Part shown: positions 1 to 7,088 of the stretch, one piece after another | Position numbering within the stretch: the first letter of the stretch is position 1 | How the letters are laid out: each line of letters opens with the position of its first letter | Source: Limisphaerales bacterium | Lineage (GTDB): Bacteria; Verrucomicrobiota; Verrucomicrobiia; Limisphaerales; UBA11358 | NCBI GenBank assembly: GCA_027451565.1 | Contig: DAIDJC010000013.1 | Span: 1 to 27,170 of the forward strand | Direction of reading: 5' to 3' | DNA length: 27,170 bases | The notes under the pieces: model-generated | The model's database searches: none | Told to the model about the DNA's origin: nothing | Seen by the model: only the letters and a program-made list of their open reading frames with translations | Translations under genes and position numbers: made by a program

Positions 1-81
1 ACTCCATTCCAATCCCAAACTTTGCCTGTCGGTCCTTACCGCAAAATGAGACCCAAAACAAAAGACCCTGGGGCTGTAGCC

Positions 82-558
82 ATGTCCACAGATCCAGAAG
101 TTCGGCCAAGGCCTGCGACAGCGCCTGTGGTTAATACCCAGTTTAACCAGCTTAATCAGCATATTCATTTTCAGCCCGACCTGCCTGACCCCGAGAAATT
201 TAATGCGTTCCCAGAACTTGCACAAAAAGCGATCCTTGAGTGTTTGGCCAAGGAATAGGATGCCCGCCATGCTTGGACGAAACAGCAACAGGCAAACGAC
301 CATGAAGTTAACCTTGCTAGCGGAAAATATCATTTCTTTCTAAGGATTGCTGGCCTCTGTGGAGGCCTTGTGCTGGCTGTGACAGCATTAGGGATTAGTT
401 GCTATTTGATCAAAAACGGATGCTCGACTGCTGGCGTTGCCTTAATCATTGGGGCAGTAGTAGGCTTGGTTGGAACGGCCATATATGGTCAAAAGCGAAA
501 AGATAAACTGCCCGAATCACCGTCAGAACAATCACAACCCGAACACCAACATAGATAA
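82..558 (+). pseudogene. DUF2335-like membrane protein, interrupted by in-frame TAG
   Basis: This looks like a single reading frame cut by an amber codon at 256-258. The first part (58 residues from the ATG at 82) ends in a DUF2335-like segment, with 'HIHFQPDLPDPE', a helix and then 'CLAKE'. The same frame continues without another stop from 259 to 558. It reads on through a Gln/His-rich stretch, two membrane helices (starting near nt 340 and nt 430) and a charged tail. DUF2335 proteins have this layout: a hydrophilic N-terminal third with a Pro-rich motif, a helix ending near a Glu-Gln-x-x-Arg-His pattern, then two C-terminal transmembrane helices. A Gln codon (CAG) at 256 would restore the expected pattern, so a single C-to-T change explains the stop. 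An in-frame ATG at 46 is an alternative start; neither start has a clear ribosome binding site. The function of the family is unknown to me. It could also be expressed as two pieces or be a sequencing error. Confidence 0.6.
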
Positions 559-718
559 ACCATCGGTATTCGATTTGTTGGCACCTGCCTAATCAAGGTT
601 AAAATGGATTCCCAGAAGCTGCCGAGATCTCCAAGGGATCCCGGACGCTTAACTGAGCGCATTTTTTCGAATTGGAAAATTGCTTTTGGAACGCCTGTTA
701 ATGCCCTAATTTGCAGGC

Positions 719-2086
719 GTGGCAAACGAACCCCGCCCTACAACTGCCCCAACCCGTCGCATCCTGGTGGTGGATGACGATCCCGGGCAGCGCAGCCTGC
801 TAAATTCCTTCCTGGTTGGGCAGGGCTTTGACATTGTGTTGGCGGATTCCGGTGAGGCGGCCCTCCAGCAATTGGGGGCCCACCGGTTTGACATGATGAT
901 TTCCGACGTGCGGATGCCGGGAAAATCAGGCCTGGAAACACTTCGTCAAGTCCGGCAGGAATGGACAAGCCTGCCTGTTTTGTTGGTGACAGCGTATGCG
1001 GACATCCGCGAGGCGGTGGTGGCCATGCGGGATGGAGCCTTGAATTACCTCGCCAAGCCCATTGACCTGGAGGAGTTGCTCACCTGCGTGCGTCAGGCCA
1101 CTGGTTTGACCCGGGACCAAGCTCCCCTGCAAACCTCCAGTCGCAGCCTTCCCGATCACTTGGTGGCCCGCAGTCCGCTCATGTTGTCACTCTTTGACCA
1201 GGCGGCACTGATCGCCCCGGCTGAAACCCGGGTGTTTATTTCCGGCGAAAGCGGCACGGGCAAGGAGGTGGTTGCCGATGTTCTTCATGCCTGGAGCCAT
1301 CGCGCCTCGGGGCCTTTTGTGAAGGTCAACTGCGCGGCCATCCCGGAAAACCTCCTGGAAAGCGAATTATTCGGCCATGAACGCGGCGCCTTCACCGGCG
1401 CCTCCTCCCAAAGGATCGGACGGTTCGAGGAGGCCAGCAAGGGCACCATATTCCTGGATGAAATCGCAGAGATGGCCCCCTCACTTCAGGCCAAAATTTT
1501 GCGGGTGACCCAGGATGGACGCTTTCAAAGAATCGGCTCCAATCGCGAGATTCAGACCCATGCGCGCATCCTGTCCGCCAGCAACCGGATACTGGAGGAG
1601 GAGGTGAAGGCCGGGCGATTCCGGGAAGATTTGTTTTACCGTCTCAACGTGGTGGAATTGGCGGTGCCACCCCTGCGCGAGCGTCGCGAGGACATTCTGC
1701 CGCTGGCCCGGAAATTTCTCTTGGAATTTGCCCGGTATGGCGCCCGGCTGACCGGGGCTGCCGAAGATTGCCTGATGAATTATTCCTGGCCTGGGAACGT
1801 GCGCGAATTGAGGAACTTCATTGAACGCGCTGTTTTATTATCACGCGGCGAACTTATTTTGCCGGAGCATTTGCCAGCCCGCCTGCGGGATTCACTGACC
1901 CCCTCCGCAGGGCAAGTCGTTCAGGAGGGCCAGCCCCTTGATGAAATTGAGCGCAACGCCATTTTGCTCGCCCTCCGCCAGCACAAGCACAATCGGACGG
2001 AAACGGCCAAGGCTCTGGGTATCAGCCGCAGGGCGCTGCTTTATAAAATCCAAAGGCTGAGATTACAGGGTTTTCAGGTGGAATAA
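719..2086 (+). CDS. Sigma-54-dependent response regulator (NtrC family)
   Basis: This is a 455-residue transcriptional activator with three domains. The receiver domain (about residues 14-125) has the acidic pair Asp19-Asp20, phospho-acceptor Asp63 in 'SDVRMPGKSG', Thr91 and Lys113. The AAA+ domain (about 148-380) has Walker A 'GESGTGKE' (176-183), an intact sigma-54 contact loop 'GAFTGA' (223-228), a Walker B in 'GTIFLDEIAEM' and the arginine-finger region. A C-terminal Fis-type helix-turn-helix follows ('HNRTETAKALGISRRALLYKI'-like, last 45 residues). Proteins with this layout are phosphorylated by a partner histidine kinase, form a hexamer and remodel sigma-54 RNA polymerase at -24/-12 promoters. 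No kinase gene is visible here. The GTG at 719 is chosen because in-frame ATG 701 hits a stop at once. The gene ends 21 bp from the convergent MFS gene. Its target is unknown; the flgB promoter at 20019 is a candidate. Confidence 0.93.
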   Translation: MANEPRPTTAPTRRILVVDDDPGQRSLLNSFLVGQGFDIVLADSGEAALQQLGAHRFDMMISDVRMPGKSGLETLRQVRQEWTSLPVLLVTAYADIREAVVAMRDGALNYLAKPIDLEELLTCVRQATGLTRDQAPLQTSSRSLPDHLVARSPLMLSLFDQAALIAPAETRVFISGESGTGKEVVADVLHAWSHRASGPFVKVNCAAIPENLLESELFGHERGAFTGASSQRIGRFEEASKGTIFLDEIAEMAPSLQAKILRVTQDGRFQRIGSNREIQTHARILSASNRILEEEVKAGRFREDLFYRLNVVELAVPPLRERREDILPLARKFLLEFARYGARLTGAAEDCLMNYSWPGNVRELRNFIERAVLLSRGELILPEHLPARLRDSLTPSAGQVVQEGQPLDEIERNAILLALRQHKHNRTETAKALGISRRALLYKIQRLRLQGFQVE

Positions 2087-2107
2087 ACCCGGGCTGGGAA
2101 CACTCCC

Positions 2108-3718
2108 TCAAGCTGATGCATCGCCAGAGGATGACAGCCGGACTGGCCGGTAGCCTCCCTTGGCCCGGAAATACGCAAACATGCAGACATAGGCCACAAA
2201 AAGCGCCAGGGGAAACAACGCTATTTGTTGCAAAGCTGCAAACTGCCCGCTTGTGTTGGCCGCAGCAACCTGCACCTGCAAACTGGCATCGGTCAACGCA
2301 CCGGCTTTGACCGGATCAATGGCCTGGTAAGCTCCCAGCAAATAGTGCTTGCCCACTGTCACCGATTCGCAAAGCGCGGGGTTCACGGCTGCCAGTTGGC
2401 GCGTGGCCGAACTTTCCTGCAAATACCCAATAAATGGCGCCCCCAGTATGCCCACTGCCAGCATCCCAATGCCGCCCACCGCATTAAGCGTCAACGTGCC
2501 GCCACGCGGGCATTGTTCCGTGGTAAGACCCAGCAGCGTGGGCCAGAAAAAAGTTTTGCCCACGGCATAGAGCGTGGCTGCGGCAAAGATCGCCGTCATG
2601 CCCAGGCCCGCCGTGTGCGCCAAAGCCCACAAACCCACGGACGCCAGGGCAGAGCATCCCGCCAGCAAACCTACCGGCGAAAATTTATGAATCAGCGGCC
2701 CCGCTCCAAACCGCAGCAACATCATGATGGCAGACGTATAAACCAGCACCCACGCGGGATTGTGCCCAGCCGCCTGCATCGGGACCTGCATGAGCGAAGT
2801 AATCCAGCCATCGGTTCCCAGCTCGGTGATGGCCTGGGGCATCATGATGAGAATCAGGCAGGCCAGCAAAACCCGGCCAAAAGATCGCGTCACCACCGCA
2901 AATCCGGCCACCACCAGCGCGGTGAGAGACCAGGTCACGCCCGGACTCCACAAAAAAACCTGCCCCATCTGCGCCAGCACCAGCCCAAAACCAATCAATC
3001 CGCCAAAAGCCCCCAATTCCTTCAGCATTTCAATGTATTTCACACCAGCCTGTTCACGTTCACTCCGGGGAAAAGTGCGCCCCGCCAAAATTACAAAAAA
3101 AACGAGGGCCGGAATCAGGATCAACCCCAGTATCCATCGCCAATCAGCCACATTGGCCAGCAGGATGGTGCAGACACCGCCCAGCACCAATCCCCCGGGC
3201 CAGCCGGCATGAAGCCGGTTCAACCAGCGGGTTTTGTCCACCTGAAACAACGTCGCCACAACCGGGTTGGCAAAGGCTTCCACACTCCCATTCCCCAACC
3301 CCAAAATAATGCTGCCCCAATACAATAGTTGATATCCGCGGTGGCGGCCCTCCTCCAAGGCGCTGCCGGACAAACCATGCACGCAACCATAAGCAGCGAT
3401 GGCCATGGCGAAGTAAACCAGATAGGAAACAAATGAAAAAAACATCGCCGCCTTGAATCCCGTCCGGTCCAGTACCAGGCTGAAAATGATGATGCTCACC
3501 CCAAATGGCCAGATGCCTGCCCCCTGCAACTCTCCGACAGAAACCTTGTCCAAACCAAAATCCGATGCAAATGCCCCGCTGCAAAGAATCATTCGGCTGA
3601 TAAAGGCATAGGACGTGGTGATAATGGCTGCAAAACAGCCCCAAAAAAGTAGCTGATCCTGTCTTTGGTTCATTTTAAAAGCGACGGGCAGGTCATGGAA
3701 TGGCTCCATACTCCTCAT
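2108..3718 (-). CDS. MFS transporter
   Basis: This is a 536-residue integral membrane protein with about 12 hydrophobic helices, the pattern of a major facilitator superfamily carrier. An Asp-Arg-x-Gly element in the loop after the second helix (residues 84-87, 'LDRTGFKAAMF') matches the MFS motif A position. Between the last two helices is an unusually long soluble loop (about residues 435-498), probably extracytoplasmic and rich in Ala, Gln and Ser. The substrate cannot be read from the sequence. Three in-frame Met codons (residues 1, 4 and 16) are possible starts. A GAGG stretch abuts the first and an AGGAG abuts the second, so the exact start is uncertain by up to 45 nt. The gene is monocistronic here, convergent with the response regulator and followed upstream by a 0.7-kb gap. 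Confidence 0.85.
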   Translation of the reverse strand: MRSMEPFHDLPVAFKMNQRQDQLLFWGCFAAIITTSYAFISRMILCSGAFASDFGLDKVSVGELQGAGIWPFGVSIIIFSLVLDRTGFKAAMFFSFVSYLVYFAMAIAAYGCVHGLSGSALEEGRHRGYQLLYWGSIILGLGNGSVEAFANPVVATLFQVDKTRWLNRLHAGWPGGLVLGGVCTILLANVADWRWILGLILIPALVFFVILAGRTFPRSEREQAGVKYIEMLKELGAFGGLIGFGLVLAQMGQVFLWSPGVTWSLTALVVAGFAVVTRSFGRVLLACLILIMMPQAITELGTDGWITSLMQVPMQAAGHNPAWVLVYTSAIMMLLRFGAGPLIHKFSPVGLLAGCSALASVGLWALAHTAGLGMTAIFAAATLYAVGKTFFWPTLLGLTTEQCPRGGTLTLNAVGGIGMLAVGILGAPFIGYLQESSATRQLAAVNPALCESVTVGKHYLLGAYQAIDPVKAGALTDASLQVQVAAANTSGQFAALQQIALFPLALFVAYVCMFAYFRAKGGYRPVRLSSSGDASA

Positions 3719-4441
3719 CCCTCGACAGGTGTCAACGACAAATCACCAATCAACACCGGCGTGTTGACTTATGGCAAAATGTCACCGATGGCTGGGATCA
3801 TTCGGGCTTTGTTGCCTCGCGATTGAGGTTCCCCAAGACAGCGGAAAACTTTCGGGGTTTGTCTTGAATATTTTTCTCAGCGCAAATGGATCGAGCCGGG
3901 CATGTTGGTCGCGCAGCTCATGTTTTCTGGTCTCAGAGCCTCTCTGATATTTCTGAAGTATGCCAAAAACCCCAGCCGCAGCACCCTTCCCAATTTTTAG
4001 AAAGTCTCTCAGGGATGTCTGGGCTTGCCAGCAACCGTTGATACGGCGTTTTGGCGTCGTTTCATGACGCGCTGGGTCCGTCGGGCTTGCTTCTCGCGTT
4101 TCAACAGCTTTAAGAATTGTCACAAAAACTGCATCGTTTTTAGGACCCTGACAAATTAATTTGAACCTCAATTCCCAATTGGTTCGGGCTCTCTGGCTTC
4201 GGTTTGCGGTCGCGAGCGGGGAAAGTGGAGCGGAGACGGAGAGGGGTCCGGCGTGGATTGCGGTTATCAAAGCAAAATCGAGCCGGCATTATCCGATGAG
4301 AAATGAAAACTTACAACTGGCTAAGCGGCCTGCGGCGGCATGTCGCACCTTGACAAATGGTTAAAAATGCATATATTTTACCCCAGTCTGTTGGTCATTG
4401 GCGGAGGTTTGACCCTTGCCTAATGATGCCAAACCCGCGAA
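3719..4441. other. Non-coding gap, 723 bp
   Basis: This is the gap between the divergent MFS gene and the secreted-protein gene. I found no convincing gene. The longest frame is a 162-codon minus-strand stretch (3782-4270) rich in Arg, Lys, Thr and Pro with no recognisable domain. It could be chance, a remnant or part of a dispersed repeat. The right end carries the promoter described separately (4350-4377). Confidence 0.5.
4350..4377 (+). promoter_or_regulatory. Candidate sigma-70-type promoter for the secreted-protein gene
   Basis: A perfect TTGACA (4350-4355) is followed after 16 bp by TATATT (4372-4377), with an AT-rich spacer and flank. It lies about 75 bp upstream of the start codon at 4451 and points toward it. 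This is a match to the housekeeping consensus seen by eye. TATTTT two bases further on (18-bp spacing) is an alternative -10. Confidence 0.5.
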
Positions 4442-4450
4442 ATGTCTCTC

Positions 4451-6556
4451 ATGAAATCCTATATCTCACACTTGCTGTTCACGTTCAGTTTATTAGCCGG
4501 CCTGGCAGTTTTAAACAGCTCTGCCGTCACCCTTTCAATCACGCCTTCATCTGTCAGCAACACTTATAGCGGCAAACTCACGTTGGTGGTGGGCGGGTTG
4601 GCCGGCGGCAGTTCGGTGGTGGTGCAGAAGTATCTTGACCGCAATGCCAACGGCGTGGTGGACGCTGGCGACATGCTTTTTCAACAGTTCACCCTGACAG
4701 ATGGACAGGCGGGCATGGTCATCGGCGGCGTGACCAATATCAACGTGCCCGGCGACTCGGACACTACGGTGGGTCAAATCACCTGCAAGATGCACTTTCC
4801 CAATGGTGATTCTTCCCAAACCATTTCGGGCAATTACCTTTTCGTGGTCTCCAGCCCCACCGGCGCGTTTTCGCCCGTGACGAATTCCTTTTCTGTCACC
4901 AATTTTCCGTTTCCACAAAAACTGACCGGAAAAGTGCTTAAAAACGGTGTGGGAGTTCCGGGCGCCGTCGTGGTGGTCTTTCCGCCGCCATCATCCAACA
5001 GTCATGGGCCGGGCCAGCCTGTGGGGGCTTCGACTGCCGATAATTCCGGCAATTATTCCGTTCCGCTGCCAGTGGGCACCTACATGCCGCTGGCCATTGG
5101 CAGCAACACAGTTGCCGATGCCATGGCCTCGCCAATCATTTCATTGGCTGCCAGCCAGACCATTTCCACCAACTTGGTGGTCTCCAATGCCACCACCACC
5201 ATCACCGGTCGGTTGGTGGATTATAACAATTCCGGAATCCCGCTGCCCGGCATTTTTTTGACAGCCAACACGAAAACGTACTTGATCGCCGGAACCTCCA
5301 CCGACAGCAAAGGGAACTTTACCATGGGGGTGGATACTGGAACCTGGAATTTTGATGGCGAGCCCTCCGGTTTGATGCTTCACGGCTATGTTGGATTTCA
5401 AGGCGGCACCAATGTGCTTTCCGGGTCCAGCCTCAATGGCGCGTTTCCCCAGGCTACCGCCCTTTTCTACGGCCAGGTTGTGGACGCATCCGGGAATGCT
5501 CTGTCCAACATTGATGTCAATGCCAGCGACAACAATGGTCAATTTCAATCCGACGGTTACACTGACAACAAGGGAAACTATTGCGTGGCCGCCCTGGGCG
5601 GTTTGCCGGGCGATACCTGGAACCTGTCTGTGAGCGGTGGCGGGGGCAGCAGCAACCCCACCAATTACATCTTTACACAACCGCAATTTGATCAAAACGG
5701 TGGAACCAATATCACCGCCGGCCAGGCTGTGCAGGTCAATTTCACGGGAATCATTGCCACCAACACCATCTCTGGAAACGTGCAATACGACGGCACCAAC
5801 ATCGTTGGGGTTGGAATTTTCGGTGGCGCAACCATCAACGGACAAAATTTCAATGCCTACGTGGATACCGACGCCAACGGGAACTACTCCTTCAATGTAT
5901 GCAACGGCTTGTGGAGCATTGGAGTGAACCAAAACGGCGGCAGTGACAGCCTCGATAGCATCATCGGCCCAAACAATTACTCCCCGCCCAGCAATCTGAA
6001 TATTGACATTGTCAATGACAATGGGATTGCGAACTTTACGATCCAGCCGCCCGGCAGCGGAGGCGGTCCGCTGCAAATCAACACCACCTCGCTGCCGAAT
6101 GGAAATGAGGGCGCTTCCTATTACACCCAGCTTCAGGCCAGCGGAGGACTTTCGCCTTACACCTGGTCGCTGGCCAGCGGCTCGTTGCCACTGCCAAATG
6201 GCTTGACCCTGGGCAGCGATGGAGTCATTTCCGGCGTGCCCACAACGAACAACTTGTTCAACTTTTTCGTCCAGGTTACGGATTCCAACGGCACCACCAT
6301 TCAACAATCACTCGGGCTTATCATCAATCCAAAGCCAAGCTTTCGCGGTTCGGCGAGGTTATCCAATGGCCAGTTTCAGGTGATGCTCTCTGGCGCGTCC
6401 AACCAGAATTATTCGCTCCAGATGACCACAAACCTCAGCGCCGGCGGCTGGGTCACGCTCTATGTGACCAACAATCCCTTGACCAATACATTCCCGCTCA
6501 TTGACCCCAATGCCACCAACCGTGAGCGGTTTTATCGGGTTTTGGTCGGCCCCTAA
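4451..6556 (+). CDS. Secreted multidomain beta-sandwich protein (CarboxypepD_reg-like repeats, He_PIG-like domain, verrucomicrobial C-terminal domain)
   Basis: Residues below are counted from ATG 4442; the ATG at 4451 (residue 4) gives a better signal peptide, 'MKSYISHLLFTFSLLAGL', with cleavage likely near 'SSA' around residue 28. The mature protein begins with a beta-rich domain holding an EF-hand-like stretch (residues 66-77, 'DRNANGVVDAGD'). About four carboxypeptidase-regulatory-like repeats follow (starting near 161, 253, 341 and 442), each opening with 'G-x-V/L ... G' and containing 'D-x-x-G-N-Y/F'. A He_PIG/cadherin-like domain (about 544-630) has the typical 'LPNGNEGASYYTQLQASGG' and 'GVISGVPTT' pieces. 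The end (633-704) is a small domain with 'YSLQMTTNLS' and 'RERFYRVLVGP', of a type common at the C termini of verrucomicrobial exported proteins. No catalytic domain is visible. A role in adhesion or as a surface scaffold is inference. Neighbouring type II secretion genes make it a possible client. Confidence 0.85.
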   Translation: MKSYISHLLFTFSLLAGLAVLNSSAVTLSITPSSVSNTYSGKLTLVVGGLAGGSSVVVQKYLDRNANGVVDAGDMLFQQFTLTDGQAGMVIGGVTNINVPGDSDTTVGQITCKMHFPNGDSSQTISGNYLFVVSSPTGAFSPVTNSFSVTNFPFPQKLTGKVLKNGVGVPGAVVVVFPPPSSNSHGPGQPVGASTADNSGNYSVPLPVGTYMPLAIGSNTVADAMASPIISLAASQTISTNLVVSNATTTITGRLVDYNNSGIPLPGIFLTANTKTYLIAGTSTDSKGNFTMGVDTGTWNFDGEPSGLMLHGYVGFQGGTNVLSGSSLNGAFPQATALFYGQVVDASGNALSNIDVNASDNNGQFQSDGYTDNKGNYCVAALGGLPGDTWNLSVSGGGGSSNPTNYIFTQPQFDQNGGTNITAGQAVQVNFTGIIATNTISGNVQYDGTNIVGVGIFGGATINGQNFNAYVDTDANGNYSFNVCNGLWSIGVNQNGGSDSLDSIIGPNNYSPPSNLNIDIVNDNGIANFTIQPPGSGGGPLQINTTSLPNGNEGASYYTQLQASGGLSPYTWSLASGSLPLPNGLTLGSDGVISGVPTTNNLFNFFVQVTDSNGTTIQQSLGLIINPKPSFRGSARLSNGQFQVMLSGASNQNYSLQMTTNLSAGGWVTLYVTNNPLTNTFPLIDPNATNRERFYRVLVGP

Positions 6557-6644
6557 CGTCCTGCCGGACGTTCACAGGGTGTTGGAGCAATTGCGTTGTC
6601 AGTTTGCCTGTCTGCATTCCGCCGGAATGCCATGCCCGGCGGAA
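6555..6644 (+). other. Overlapping inverted repeats downstream of the secreted-protein gene
   Basis: Three inverted repeats sit just after the coding region. The first, AACGTCC (6555-6561) with GGACGTT (6566-6572), has a 4-base loop and overlaps the stop codon. The second, GCATTCC (6614-6620) with GGAATGC (6624-6630), has a 3-base loop. The third, TTCCGCCGG (6617-6625) with CCGGCGGAA (6636-6644), shares bases with the second, so the two cannot form together. None is followed by a T run, so a classical intrinsic terminator is not supported. They may still define the transcript end. Confidence 0.4.
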
Positions 6645-7088
6645 CTTTCCCACGCTGCTTGGTAAGCGGCTCATCCCAAAATGGCCTGACATACCAGCAG
6701 CCTATCCCAGCCAGACTTCCCCTGCAGACGGGGTATTAACATGGTTAACCATAAATTGGCGGGATGGCCGTTCATGAAACCAGAAAGTGAATGCAGGGCA
6801 ATTACAAAGGTCCATTACGTTGGATCGCGATCGGAACAATTCCAGAAGGAATGAGGAACTCCTGACCTGATAAAACTCCGAGGCTTTCAGTGTTCCACGG
6901 GACAGGAAGTTGCAGGCTGGCCATGCGCCGACCGAATCCGCCAAACTATGGCCCACAACGGCATAAATATCATTTTTCTTTGCCTCCATTCGCCAAAACC
7001 TTACACGTTTTCAAGCGTTGGCCTGCACAAAGCTCCTGGGGCTTACATCGCCATTGGCGACGAGATGGCTGCACTGTCGCACCCCGAA
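6557..7088. other. Non-coding gap, 532 bp
   Basis: This lies between the convergent ends of the secreted-protein gene and gspD. No gene with recognisable content is seen on either strand. It contains the hairpins described separately, a perfect 12-bp palindrome ATGGTTAACCAT (6741-6752) and a small hairpin TCGCC/GGCGA (7048-7060) just beyond the gspD stop. No T-run terminator was found for the secretion operon. Confidence 0.5.

Noticed and set aside
578..600. TTGGCACC upstream of the response regulator gene, resembling the -24 element of a sigma-54 promoter
   Set aside because: The position 12 bases further on does not carry GC, so the required -12 element is missing.
2225..3328. A 367-codon plus-strand open frame opposite the MFS gene
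   Set aside because: It is antisense to a clear 12-helix transporter, has composition of a shadow frame (Gln/His/Arg/Pro-rich) and no recognisable domain.
4194..4208. TGGCTTCGGTTTGC in the gap before the secreted-protein gene, resembling a sigma-54 promoter
   Set aside because: GG and GC are separated by 9 bases instead of 10; sigma-54 spacing is strict. The TTGACA/TATATT pair downstream is the better promoter.
4283..4295. 13-base sequence CCGGCATTATCCG shared with 19249-19261
   Set aside because: Shared 13-mers are expected by chance in a window of this size, and the flanks do not match.
7048..7060. Small hairpin TCGCC/GGCGA after the gspD stop as a terminator
   Set aside because: The stem is only 5 bp and there is no T run in the direction of transcription.
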